Assembly (NCBI RefSeq): GCF_004341885.1
Contig: NZ_SLVX01000031.1
Location: forward strand, 1-41,856
Reading direction: 5' to 3'
Length of the DNA: 41,856 nucleotides
Source: Shinella granuli
Lineage (GTDB): Bacteria; Pseudomonadota; Alphaproteobacteria; Rhizobiales; Rhizobiaceae
Positions 6,945-14,615 of the stretch are shown piece by piece. The position numbers were made by a program, and so were the translations under genes. How positions within the stretch are numbered: the stretch's first letter is position 1; the number at the start of each line of letters is the position of its first letter. The notes below the pieces were generated by a model. It worked only from the letters and a program-made list of their open reading frames with translations, did not search any database and was not told the origin of the DNA.

Positions 6945-9311
6945 ATGGCCAAGGTCAGCACCGTCATTGACACCATCCTTGCCGAAGCCGGCGGCAGCAC
7001 TCCAGCGGAGCGGCTGGAGGACATGAAGGCGATTGCCTCCGTGATGCTCAACCGCGCTGTTCAACTCGGTAAGCCCCTTGAGGATATCATCAGCGTTCCG
7101 AGCGAGTTCAATGCTTATGGGAAAGCTTTCCCGCCTGGGGTGGAGAAGTATCGAGCTTTGGCCGAGCGGGCGCTTAAGGAGGTGCAGAAGAACGGGCCGG
7201 TGCATGACGCTACGTTCTACGCCACGCCGAAAGCAGCCCATCGGCTCCCCGATGGGCTTCAGCCCGAGACGGAGACAGCCGGCCACCAGTTTTTCAACGA
7301 CCCGGAAAGGCGGTCCATCCGCACGGCGCAAGGCTTTGTACAGCCTGACGCGAGCGGGGCTGTGCTTGCCAGCTACGCACCGGAAGAGCGCACCACCGCC
7401 GAGCCATCCGCATTTGATGCCCTTTTCGGAGGGTATTCCGCAAACCCTCAGCAGGGGCTTGCACGCGGCCAAGGCCTGCTCTCCTCTTGGCTCGGCTCCA
7501 ATGTCGGCGAGGCCTCGGGGCTGCTTGGCGTCACTCGTGAAGGCTATGGCTCTCCATTCGGGGCGCTTGGGGATCGGATCACCAGTAGTTTTGGTCGGCG
7601 CGTCGGTCCCAGGACGCCGTTGGGGTTTGGATCGTCGTACCATGAAGGGATTGATATGTCCCTTCAGCCGAACGCTTCAGGTTATCCAGTCGAGGCCGCC
7701 AGCGGCGGCGTAGTCAGTTTCGCCGGCCCTGCGCGAGGCTACGGCAACATGGTCGAAGTCGAGCACCAAGACGGGACCCGAACCCGCTACGGCCATTTGC
7801 AGGAGGTGGGTAATGTTGCAATCGGTGATCAGATTGCACGAGGAACGCCCATCGGTCTTCTAGGAAACACCGGCCGCTCCCGTGGCCCGCACCTCCATTT
7901 CGAAACCCTCGATCGGCAGGGTAACCCCGTGGACCCGCGAACCGTCGTCGACTTCAATTCCGAGGCCCGTGTCCCGACGCCGGAAGACCGCCCCAGCCCA
8001 TGGGAGAGCGCGGTGCCGATGGCTGTTGAGCGTCAATCGCTCCCCAGCCTTGGCACAACGCCCGAGCAGCAGCTCACCGGCTATGGCTTGCTTGCCGACA
8101 CGATGCGTCAGACCTCGAGCCTTAACCTGTCCGGGGTCGGTGCGGATCTCGGCGCGGCTGGTCGGATGATGGGAAACGCCGATATCGCGATGGGACGGGA
8201 TGGCCTGCGGGACGCCATGCTCGGCGACACGGGCGTACAGCGTGCCTCCGAAGCCGAGATGGCGGCGCTACAGGACGAGGCGAACCGGTCCCGCCAGGCG
8301 ATGGAAGCGCGGATGCGGGGCAGCCTCAGCCTGACGCCGGATCAGCAGTCCGTCTTTGCGGAACGCCGCAACAATGCCATGGGCCTTCTGGCACAGCGCA
8401 TGAACCCCACCCAGGCGACGGTATCGACGCCCGGTCAGATCGACACCATGGGTGGCGAGGCAATGACGGCCGGGCTTGTAGATCCGGTAGACTATCCGCG
8501 GAACGTAGCAGCCACCGAGCGCCTTACGAGCCTCGCGCCGACGATGACGAAATCCGTGTCCGTCACCGATATGAACCCGAATATCCGTGATCTGTCCGCG
8601 CCTTTGTCATTGAACGAAAACGTCGGCCTCCTGAGTAATCCCGGCCTGCTGAATGCTGAAAAGCTCGGCATGAAGCCCAACCGCGTGAAGACGGTTGATG
8701 TGGATCTCCTGTCCCAGCCGGGCGCGCGGGTGGGTGTCGTTGAGGGGCCGGTGAGTGCCGGCATTGAAGCCACGCCGAAGACCACGACGCAGCAACAGAC
8801 CACGGGCATCCCGTCTCGGCTCGGGGCGAAAGCTCGAAATTTCGGTGCGACCTTGCTCGGCGGCGTGGCCGGAGGGGCGCTCGGCGGTCCGGTCGGCGCT
8901 CTGATCGGCGGCGCGCTCGCGCGTGAGGCTTTTGGCGCAAACAACCAGCAGCAGGGACTGCTTGGGGGGCGTCTCGGTGGTCTCCTCGGCGGCCGTGGTG
9001 GTCAAGGCGCATGGGCTGGCGTTGGCACGCTGAACAACATCGGCAGCGGCGCACAGGCGGCCTATGGCGCGTGGGGCGGCCCGAAGGGCACCACGGCCTT
9101 TGCGACCGATGGCTCCCGCATCACGTCGCTTGGCGGCGGCCTCGTCTCCCGCATCGACCGAAACGGCGTTGAGACCCTGTTCCGCGACGGCCAGACGGTC
9201 GGCGGCGGCGGCGGGACCGGCGGCCTCCTCAGCAGCCTTTTCGGCGGAAATCAGGGCGACGGAAGCCGCTCCCAGGCAGATCGCGCCCGCGACAGTGTAG
9301 GACTTTACTGA
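6945..9311 (+). CDS. Virion-associated M23 metallopeptidase with SleB-like N-terminus (788 aa)
   Basis: Residues 1-130 resemble cell-wall hydrolases of the SleB/Hydrolase_2 type (AIASVMLNRAVQ at about 29-40, then SEFNAYGK and HDATFYATP). Residues 213-330 form an M23 endopeptidase domain: zinc ligands are visible as HxxxD (H233, D237) and HLH (316-318), with H284 in RYGHLQ. M23 enzymes cut peptidoglycan cross-links. The remainder is low complexity, and near the C-terminus Gly-rich repeats (GGVAGGALGGPVGALIGGAL, about residues 642-661) form a membrane-active-looking segment. A lytic factor carried in the particle that opens the cell wall during DNA entry is the likely role. ATG 6945 is six bases after the previous stop. 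Confidence 0.7.
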   Translation: MAKVSTVIDTILAEAGGSTPAERLEDMKAIASVMLNRAVQLGKPLEDIISVPSEFNAYGKAFPPGVEKYRALAERALKEVQKNGPVHDATFYATPKAAHRLPDGLQPETETAGHQFFNDPERRSIRTAQGFVQPDASGAVLASYAPEERTTAEPSAFDALFGGYSANPQQGLARGQGLLSSWLGSNVGEASGLLGVTREGYGSPFGALGDRITSSFGRRVGPRTPLGFGSSYHEGIDMSLQPNASGYPVEAASGGVVSFAGPARGYGNMVEVEHQDGTRTRYGHLQEVGNVAIGDQIARGTPIGLLGNTGRSRGPHLHFETLDRQGNPVDPRTVVDFNSEARVPTPEDRPSPWESAVPMAVERQSLPSLGTTPEQQLTGYGLLADTMRQTSSLNLSGVGADLGAAGRMMGNADIAMGRDGLRDAMLGDTGVQRASEAEMAALQDEANRSRQAMEARMRGSLSLTPDQQSVFAERRNNAMGLLAQRMNPTQATVSTPGQIDTMGGEAMTAGLVDPVDYPRNVAATERLTSLAPTMTKSVSVTDMNPNIRDLSAPLSLNENVGLLSNPGLLNAEKLGMKPNRVKTVDVDLLSQPGARVGVVEGPVSAGIEATPKTTTQQQTTGIPSRLGAKARNFGATLLGGVAGGALGGPVGALIGGALAREAFGANNQQQGLLGGRLGGLLGGRGGQGAWAGVGTLNNIGSGAQAAYGAWGGPKGTTAFATDGSRITSLGGGLVSRIDRNGVETLFRDGQTVGGGGGTGGLLSSLFGGNQGDGSRSQADRARDSVGLY

Positions 9312-9537
9312 TCGTGAGGCCGCCACCTGCCTATGTGGATTCACTCGGTCTATGTGCTGGAATTTGAGGGTGCTGCGGATCAATTCAGGGCTGAAACGAG
9401 CAAGTGGATTCAGGCGGTTCCCATGCGCATAAGGTCTACTAGATCGGACACGCCGTATTCCTCGTATTGACTGTTTTTGCGCTAGCGACCTACCAAGCAT
9501 TCTCGGCTTGATCGGAGGCAAACGAGGGTTGGCCACC
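9312..9537. other. Non-coding scar after the virion operon
   Basis: No open frame with good codon use is seen here. The stretch is less GC-rich than its neighbours and separates an intact virion gene from the remnant of another one. I read it as a deletion or recombination scar at the end of the late genes. No terminator hairpin followed by a T-run was recognised. Confidence 0.4.
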
Positions 9538-9954
9538 ATGTTCGGGGAGGATAAGGCCGATCAGCTTTTCCGGGTTCTGGACGGCGAACTGAAATATGCG
9601 CAGACCCGAGAATTCGCCACCGGCAACAGCTTCACCGCTGGACGAACGGAAAGCATGCGAGAGCTTGGCGGCGGCGGCGATCCGTCATTCGGGATCCGAG
9701 AGGCTTGGCAGTCGGGCGGCACGCTCGGCGGTATTCGTGGCGCGGCCCTGAAAGGCATCGACAAGGTGTTCGGGAAAGCGGCCGAGACGCGCAGGGCGGT
9801 GAAGAACGCTGACCTTGCCGATATCCTCGCCAGCAACCGGCAGGCCGTCGTTCAGGCCCTTATCGATCGTCAGGCCGGGCCGCGGTTCTCGCCGGGCGTG
9901 GAGCAGGTGGCGCGCGCGCTCCTCCTCAGCGGAGCAACATCAATCGGGCGGTGA
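9538..9954 (+). pseudogene. C-terminal remnant of a phage virion protein
   Basis: From ATG 9538 (a TTG lies in frame at 9508) the frame gives about 138 residues: LATMFGEDKADQLFRVLDGE, then FATGNSFTAGRTESMRELGG, then a Gly-rich stretch. This pattern is typical of the C-terminal end of large phage ejection-type proteins (an LF..x..E..F..TR..V..GN..TA motif), not of a free-standing small protein. No ribosome binding site is convincing and the upstream 200 bases are non-coding, so it is most likely a truncated gene. It could still be expressed from a newly acquired start. Confidence 0.5.
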
Positions 9955-10061
9955 AGGTCGATCACCGATTTATTCCACATCATACGCGCGAGCGGGTCAG
10001 CTTTGAAAACAATCAAAGGAAATCAATCGCCCCGCTTCCGCATCGAACGAAAGGCACCGCC

Positions 10062-10406
10062 ATGTCGGCACAGACTGAAGCAAACCACCTCTCCGCCGCT
10101 GCCGTTATCGAGCGGATATTCCTCGCTGCCGACGACGAGCACAGGGACGAGGAGACCGCCGAGAGGATCAAGGCATTCTTCAATATTCTCGACGGGAAGG
10201 ATTGCCGGAGCCCAGTCGATGCCTACGCCTACATTGCACTGGCGCGGCGTCTTTGGCATTCCGCCCTTGCGGATGTCGTCAACGGCGAAGCCCCGAGCGT
10301 CGAGGTTCTAGCCCAGGGCGTGATCTACCTCAGCAAGGGAACGGATTTCATCGGGAAGCTTCTGGAAGGCCCGAATGAGCATAGCCCGCCCAGCCGCTTG
10401 AATTAA
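10062..10406 (+). CDS. Hypothetical phage-associated protein (114 aa)
   Basis: The upstream in-frame codons (from 9951) have poor codon use, so I place the start at ATG 10062, MSAQTEANHLSAAAVIERIF. The product is acidic and helical, rich in Ala, Asp and Glu, with no Cys pairs or membrane segment. I do not recognise the family. It is the last plus-strand gene before a block of minus-strand accessory genes, so it converges with the proteinase operon. Confidence 0.5.
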   Translation: MSAQTEANHLSAAAVIERIFLAADDEHRDEETAERIKAFFNILDGKDCRSPVDAYAYIALARRLWHSALADVVNGEAPSVEVLAQGVIYLSKGTDFIGKLLEGPNEHSPPSRLN

Positions 10407-10420
10407 CGGCGCTGCGACGG

Positions 10421-10636
10421 TTAGCCGCGGCTATAAGCGTCAATCGTACCGCGCGGGTTGTCCGGAATCTTCTCCTGCGAAGCTTCATGACAAGGTGGCC
10501 CCAGAATGAGAACAGCGTCTCTCATGACGTCAAGCAAGCTGCCGGTGTCACTCGTTCGATCCATTCGGATAGCGGTAAGGCCGGAGGTTTCGTGATAAAT
10601 ATTGGTAGCGTCCGTATTCTCATAGAACGTGTTCAT
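10421..10636 (-). CDS. Small partner of the serine proteinase (71 aa)
   Basis: ATG at 10636 overlaps the stop of the upstream proteinase gene (TGA 10635-10633), so the two are translationally coupled. The product (MNTFYENTDATNIYHETSGL...) is polar, with no known motif and no signal or membrane segment. A tightly coupled small gene after a Clp-fold proteinase could encode an adaptor, substrate or immunity factor. That is inference from arrangement only. Confidence 0.5.
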   Translation of the reverse strand: MNTFYENTDATNIYHETSGLTAIRMDRTSDTGSLLDVMRDAVLILGPPCHEASQEKIPDNPRGTIDAYSRG

Positions 10637-11628
10637 AGCGCCCTCCATCCTTCAAATACGCGTCGATCTTCCAATTGTTCCTGCGGGCCTTGGGGTGTGC
10701 CTACGGTGCTGCGGACCATTGTTCCTTCAGATACGAAGCCAAACGATCCGTTATTCACGCTCTCCACCAGTCCACGCACCATTCGATAGTTAGCAGCCGA
10801 ATTCGGCGCTACCATGGTCATCGGGTTGAATGGGACGGCCAATTCCATCTCGCTACTGTAGTCCTTGTGGATCGCTTTGAGCTGTCCGTAGAAGTCCGCG
10901 CTTGGCTTTTCGACGGGCAAGCTTAGCGCGGCCGCTTCCCGCCTATTGATGGTGTAATCGTGGCTCCCGGAGTCCGCGCATAGGAAGTCCACTATCGCGC
11001 GAACCTTTTCCGAATCTTGCACGTGTTCGTTAAGAAGTTTCTCCGCCAGGAAGCGAATTTGGGCGCGAGACCGGAAAATTTCCCCGAGCACCAGAGGATG
11101 AACCTTGTTTGAGAGGTCGTTCAAGATCCTCGCTAGAAGGCCATCGTCCTTGATTTCGAGGTCAACCTTCGCGGCGTCCAAGAACCCTCGTACGGCCTCA
11201 ACTGATACCGGAACGCGGGCCAGTTGATTACCGTTCGGGACTTGAGGGCCCAGGGGATGGATCAGGCTCGGGTCGATTGGGCCGAGTGCGGCCTGCTTTG
11301 TCATCACGATGCTCTGCGCGCCAAGCGAAATAAGAGTGCCGGCGCTCATCGCCTTGTAGGGTATGAGGACCTCGAACTCGTCGCAGAATGTCTTGATGAG
11401 GTTGACCAGGCGCCAGGCCGCCGCCGTGTTCCCGCCATTGGTATGCAGAAGCAGTGAAATCTTCTTTGTGGGTCCTATGGCGTCCAGAGCGTCGACGAAG
11501 ATATCAATACAATCCGGACCGATCTGGGTTTCGGCGTTCGCCCTGTCGCCCGTCACGTACGAGATGATCTTCGTATTTCGTTCGTGTTCGATCGCTTCGT
11601 AAAGCGGCTTCCGCTCTGCAAATCCCAT
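10633..11628 (-). CDS. SDH-type Clp-fold serine proteinase (331 aa)
   Basis: The sequence shows the Clp/crotonase-fold serine peptidase pattern of the serine dehydrogenase proteinase family (SDH_sah). There is an oxyanion-loop segment LLLHTNGGNTAA (about 59-70), a nucleophile Ser95 in YKAMSAGTLISLGA, and the following ALGPIDPSL. The family is related to SppA-like signal-peptide peptidases but lacks an obvious membrane anchor, so it should be cytoplasmic. The N-terminal 30 residues (EAIEHERNTKIISYVTGDR) are typical for the family. It lies in a prophage accessory region and is coupled to a 71-residue partner, which suggests a specialised role such as host protection or superinfection control. 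The substrate is unknown. Confidence 0.75.
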   Translation of the reverse strand: MGFAERKPLYEAIEHERNTKIISYVTGDRANAETQIGPDCIDIFVDALDAIGPTKKISLLLHTNGGNTAAAWRLVNLIKTFCDEFEVLIPYKAMSAGTLISLGAQSIVMTKQAALGPIDPSLIHPLGPQVPNGNQLARVPVSVEAVRGFLDAAKVDLEIKDDGLLARILNDLSNKVHPLVLGEIFRSRAQIRFLAEKLLNEHVQDSEKVRAIVDFLCADSGSHDYTINRREAAALSLPVEKPSADFYGQLKAIHKDYSSEMELAVPFNPMTMVAPNSAANYRMVRGLVESVNNGSFGFVSEGTMVRSTVGTPQGPQEQLEDRRVFEGWRAL

Positions 11629-11874
11629 TTATGGCCCCCACGTTGCATTGCGCATTCCACACTGCGCGCAGGTTGTCAATCAGTGTCACGCATCGTCCGC
11701 AATCAAATTTAGCGCGTTGCAGCGTGTCGCCGTGATACGCAATGATATGCGTGAGATGAATGGAGGGGATATTTGGGAGAGATACGCGCACGCGCGCGAG
11801 GCGGATGCAGTGGACAAGTCGTCCGTCGCATCCTTGCCGCGGGCCGAAAACCCCGACGCCAAACGTCGAGCTTG

Positions 11875-12264
11875 CTATCTCATGATGAGGAAGGCGATTG
11901 CGCATGTCGGAATGCCGATAGCCATGCAGCCCATATATGTGCGCTCTGCGAAGCTGGCGGAGTTTTTCCGGGCAAGGACCGCGTGCAAAGAGTAGACCGC
12001 GCCAGCAGCAAACACGATGCCCATGATTATCGCGATGATAGCCCCAAGGGCTGGGGACCACGCTGTCAGCCACACATGGTTCATTGCGCCGGCACCGACT
12101 GGCACGATGAAAGCTCCCGCTACGAGGAGTTTCCGCCAGCTTGTCTCGCCGTTCGCGAGGTCGTTCTTTTCGAGTCGATGGATAATCGCGGTTGCCGCAA
12201 TGCAGTACAGCGCCGCAAGGCAGCTTGAGGGCAGCAATAGTGCGAGATCAAAAGGCTCGTTCAT
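11875..12264 (-). CDS. Four-helix membrane protein (129 aa)
   Basis: From ATG 12264 the product has four hydrophobic segments: LALLLPSSCLAALYCIAATA, LLVAGAFIVPVGAGAMN, ALGAIIAIIMGIVFAAGAVY and MGCMAIGIPTCAIAFLIM. Short charged loops separate them. It is an inner-membrane protein of unknown family. Small multi-span proteins of this kind in prophages often act in exclusion or as accessory holins, but nothing in the sequence decides this. It lies between the proteinase operon and the XRE module on the same strand. Confidence 0.5.
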   Translation of the reverse strand: MNEPFDLALLLPSSCLAALYCIAATAIIHRLEKNDLANGETSWRKLLVAGAFIVPVGAGAMNHVWLTAWSPALGAIIAIIMGIVFAAGAVYSLHAVLARKNSASFAERTYMGCMAIGIPTCAIAFLIMR

Positions 12265-12315
12265 ACATAAGCGTACCGAGACACCTAGTATCTGCAACTC
12301 ATCGCTTCACCGACA

Positions 12316-12915
12316 TCAGCGGGAAACTGAAAGGACGGTGTTGAAAAAGTCCATCAGCGTGTCTTCATCAACCGACAGCGTCGTCTCGCTCGCTTTTTCT
12401 GCCGATTTTGCGTTGGGGAAAAGGTCGGGGCGCTTGTCGAACAGCGAGCTGCATGAACGGCCGGGACCATGCTTCGCGCAATTTGCTGCTAGTTGCAGAT
12501 GTTCGAGCGCGTCACAAAATGCGCTGTGGCCCTCTCCTCGCAGGATGACGTTTACATTCTCGGTAAGGTACTTCCCGGTCTTCATCCTGGCATTGCAGTG
12601 CCGCTCCCAAGCATGGAAGAGCGCAATCAGGAATGCGATCCGCACCATTGGCGCACCGCGCTTCGCCTGGGCGTCAAGCTCGCCAGCGCGAGCATAGAGG
12701 AGGGAAACGGGGTCTTCAGGATCTTCTTCATTGCCATCGGGCCACGGATCATCTGGCCCAAGGCCGAGTTGAGCCCTCACCATGTCCTCGATTTCGGATT
12801 CGCGATGTACGAGGCCGATGAGTGATGCTCGATAGGCGCTCTGCAAGTCCTCGACGTCCATCCGAAGCTGCAAATTTCTCATCGCTCGAATGAGGTTCGG
12901 TGGAAGCTTCGCCAT
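12316..12915 (-). CDS. Hypothetical protein with KHG motif, HEPN-like candidate (199 aa)
   Basis: The 199-residue product starts at ATG 12915, only four bases after the stop of the XRE gene, so the two form an operon. The mostly helical C-terminal half contains IALFHAWERHCNARM, then LQLAANCAKHGPGRSCSSLF and RPDLFP. This ANxxKHGxGxS...RPDLF pattern recurs in helical proteins of unknown function near defence or toxin genes and resembles HEPN-fold proteins. No canonical Rx4-6H HEPN nuclease motif is certain. With the XRE gene it could be a toxin-antitoxin pair, but this is inference. Confidence 0.5.
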   Translation of the reverse strand: MAKLPPNLIRAMRNLQLRMDVEDLQSAYRASLIGLVHRESEIEDMVRAQLGLGPDDPWPDGNEEDPEDPVSLLYARAGELDAQAKRGAPMVRIAFLIALFHAWERHCNARMKTGKYLTENVNVILRGEGHSAFCDALEHLQLAANCAKHGPGRSCSSLFDKRPDLFPNAKSAEKASETTLSVDEDTLMDFFNTVLSVSR

Positions 12916-12919
12916 ATGA

Positions 12920-13162
12920 CTAGATCCTCTTCGGCTTCGCCAGCCTGACACCGGCGCCGCCTCCGTTCTCGGGTATGAAATCAACGCCAGCCTCAACAAG
13001 TGACCGCTCGATAGCGCGGATCGTATTGAGGTGGCCGGTAAGCTCCCCTTCCATAGCCTCCAAGCGCTTGATGGTCGGGACTGACACTCCGCATCGGTCG
13101 GAAAGGTCTTGCTGTGACCAGCGCAGCAAGGCGCGGGCGGCTCGCATCTGCTCAGCATCCAT
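12920..13162 (-). CDS. XRE-family transcriptional regulator (80 aa)
   Basis: A single HTH_3 domain fills the protein: MRAARALLRWSQQDLSDRCG followed by VSVPTIKRLEAMEG, with recognition helix VPTIKRLE. The C-terminal ending VDFIPENGGGAGVRLAKPKR is typical of a small rhizobial XRE class. It should bind DNA as a dimer. The divergent gap (13163-13265) holds four palindromic ATCC-N5-GGAT sites, two near this gene's start, so autoregulation together with control of the opposite operon is likely. The following KHG-motif gene is coupled to it. Confidence 0.85.
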   Translation of the reverse strand: MDAEQMRAARALLRWSQQDLSDRCGVSVPTIKRLEAMEGELTGHLNTIRAIERSLVEAGVDFIPENGGGAGVRLAKPKRI

Positions 13163-13169
13163 TAAAATG

Positions 13170-13242
13170 ATCCCTTTCGGATAATTTGATCCCTATGGTA
13201 TTGCAATATGATCCCATATGGATTAAATAATCCCTAACGGAT
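13170..13242. promoter_or_regulatory. Four-copy ATCC-N5-GGAT operator array
   Basis: Palindromic 13-mers lie at 13170-13182, 13189-13201 (one mismatch, GTAT), 13211-13223 and 13230-13242. Centres are 19, 22 and 19 bases apart, so the array is two pairs arranged symmetrically around about 13206. The array fills the space between the XRE gene (minus) and the operon starting at 13266 (plus). TTGCAA at 13201-13206 with TAAATA at 13224-13229 (17-base spacer) is a possible plus-strand promoter covered by the third site. The palindromes are directly visible; binding by the XRE protein is inference. Confidence 0.75.
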
Positions 13243-13265
13243 CAAAATGCAATGGAGCATAGCCA

Positions 13266-13607
13266 ATGCCGAACGCCCCCGTTCCGGCCGCCGCCGGAGG
13301 TATGCCTAAATTCAACCGCTCGGAAATCATGAAAGCCGCCTGGGCGCACTACCGCCGTGCACAGGCCTATGTTGCCAGCAATCCCTACCTGCGCGGCACG
13401 CTCGTCCGCTTCGGTGATTGCCTCAAGGCGGAATGGAAGCGCGCTAAGGCCCAGGTCGCCAAGGCGAAGCTGGATGCAGCCGTGGTCGCCCGCATCGACG
13501 CCCTGAAGGCCGAAATCCTCACCCTCGACTGCAAGCCCTTCGGCATGCGCATCGGTGCCGAGCGCCGCGCACTTGTCGTCGAGCTTGCCAAGCTGGAGGC
13601 AGCATAA
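13266..13607 (+). CDS. Small basic hypothetical protein, first gene of the Tat operon (113 aa)
   Basis: The start at 13266 lies 24 bases after the operator array, with GGAG at 13254-13257. The product begins MPNAPVPAAAGGMPKFNRSE and continues with a helical Lys/Ala-rich region (WKRAKAQVAKAKLDAAVVAR). The N-terminal segment NRSEIMKAAWAHYRR is a pattern I know from small rhizobial proteins of unknown function. Its first dozen residues resemble those of the fifth gene (MPNESVPVAGEAMP), suggesting shared ancestry of the 5' ends. It is soluble and possibly nucleic-acid binding. Confidence 0.6.
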   Translation: MPNAPVPAAAGGMPKFNRSEIMKAAWAHYRRAQAYVASNPYLRGTLVRFGDCLKAEWKRAKAQVAKAKLDAAVVARIDALKAEILTLDCKPFGMRIGAERRALVVELAKLEAA

Positions 13608-13954
13608 TGGAAAAGCCCACGTCGATTTATCTCCTGCTCGCCACCTATTGGCAGCGCATGGACGAACTCACCGAGGCCATGACGCGCACAGATGCGACCG
13701 AGCGCGAGACGGCGGAACACGCCGCCGCGCTCGCGGCCCAGATCGAAGCTGGGGAGCGTGTTCGCGATGCGGAGGCGGCGATTGCCGCGTTTGTGCCGAA
13801 ATGGAGGTACGAAGCGAAAACCAAGGCCAGCTTCCTTGCCGCTCTCGCAGACGAGAACCACGGCACCCTCGACGCCGAGGTGACGGCCGGCCTCTTGTCG
13901 TCTCTTGCCGATGTTGTTCGGTGGCAGGACACGGCAGGAAGGGCATCCGCATGA
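13607..13954 (+). CDS. Hypothetical protein (115 aa)
   Basis: ATG 13607 overlaps the last base of the previous stop (TAATG), and its own stop overlaps the next start (ATGA at 13951). The product begins MEKPTSIYLLLATYWQRMDE and is helical and rich in Glu and Ala, with no motif that I recognise. Good third-position GC supports this frame over the overlapping ones. It belongs to the operon controlled from the 13170-13242 array. Confidence 0.55.
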   Translation: MEKPTSIYLLLATYWQRMDELTEAMTRTDATERETAEHAAALAAQIEAGERVRDAEAAIAAFVPKWRYEAKTKASFLAALADENHGTLDAEVTAGLLSSLADVVRWQDTAGRASA

Positions 13955-14316
13955 CGGAAGCACTCGCACGCCTCGGCGCCACCTTCGCCGCCCTCATGGC
14001 CGACTACCGCGCCGCGCAGTCTCAGCTTGCCGCGCTCCAGCACGAAGCCGACCGCACGGCCGCCGACGCCGGCTTAGTCTACGGCTCCTCTGCATGGTCC
14101 GAGCACCGCTTTGCCGTGACCGGCCGCACCGTGCACCACGTCAATTCGCTCTACGAGAAGCTGGAGGATCTGGCGCAGGCCATCGCGCCGATGCGCCCCG
14201 CCTGCTTCGCCGGCCTTCTCATCAAGGCCCGCGCTCACCAGTTCAGCGGCAACCCTGCCGCCATCATCACCGAAATCGAAGCCCTGGCGCTCGCCAGCAA
14301 TCAGGAGGCCGCATAG
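13951..14316 (+). CDS. Hypothetical helical protein (121 aa)
   Basis: The product starts MTEALARLGATFAALMADYR and is almost all Ala-rich helix with heptad-like spacing, probably a coiled coil or helical bundle. A longer reading of the frame from 13555 is not supported by codon use or by a ribosome binding site. It is coupled to the preceding gene (ATGA) and its TAG stop abuts the next ATG at 14317. No function is known to me. Confidence 0.55.
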   Translation: MTEALARLGATFAALMADYRAAQSQLAALQHEADRTAADAGLVYGSSAWSEHRFAVTGRTVHHVNSLYEKLEDLAQAIAPMRPACFAGLLIKARAHQFSGNPAAIITEIEALALASNQEAA

Positions 14317-14583
14317 ATGACCACGACCCGTCGCACCTTCCTTGGCGGTATTGCTGCAGTATCCATTCCGCCGGCCGCCATGGCGGTAGCTGCCGCAGAA
14401 CCGGAAACTCCTTCCGTTGACCAGTTCCTCGCCGTCGCCACGCCGGCAGAGCGGGCCCGATATCACGCGGACGCGCTCAAGGAGGCTATGGCCGAAATTC
14501 ACCCCGATCAGTCTTGGCGTAGCGTGATCGACGACAAGCACCACTTCGTGCTCACCATCGGCGACCCTCGCCTGGACGCATAA
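14317..14583 (+). CDS. Short Tat-signal protein (88 aa)
   Basis: The N-terminus MTTTRRTFLGGIAAVSIPPA carries the twin-arginine consensus (RRTFLGG) followed by a hydrophobic h-region and an AMA-type cleavage region near residues 23-28. That leaves about 60 residues in the periplasm. The mature part (VDQFLAVATPAERARYHADA) is small and helical. Tat export normally moves folded, often cofactor-bearing proteins, and a 60-residue cargo is very small for it. It is immediately followed by a second Tat-signal protein in the same operon. Confidence 0.65.
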   Translation: MTTTRRTFLGGIAAVSIPPAAMAVAAAEPETPSVDQFLAVATPAERARYHADALKEAMAEIHPDQSWRSVIDDKHHFVLTIGDPRLDA

Positions 14584-14615
14584 GCGCCAACCTCATCAGA
14601 AATTTGGAGAACCCC

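Noticed and set aside
11648-11995. 115-codon plus-strand frame over the gap and the membrane-protein gene
   Set aside because: Poor codon use, no ribosome binding site, and mostly antisense to a coherent four-helix protein.
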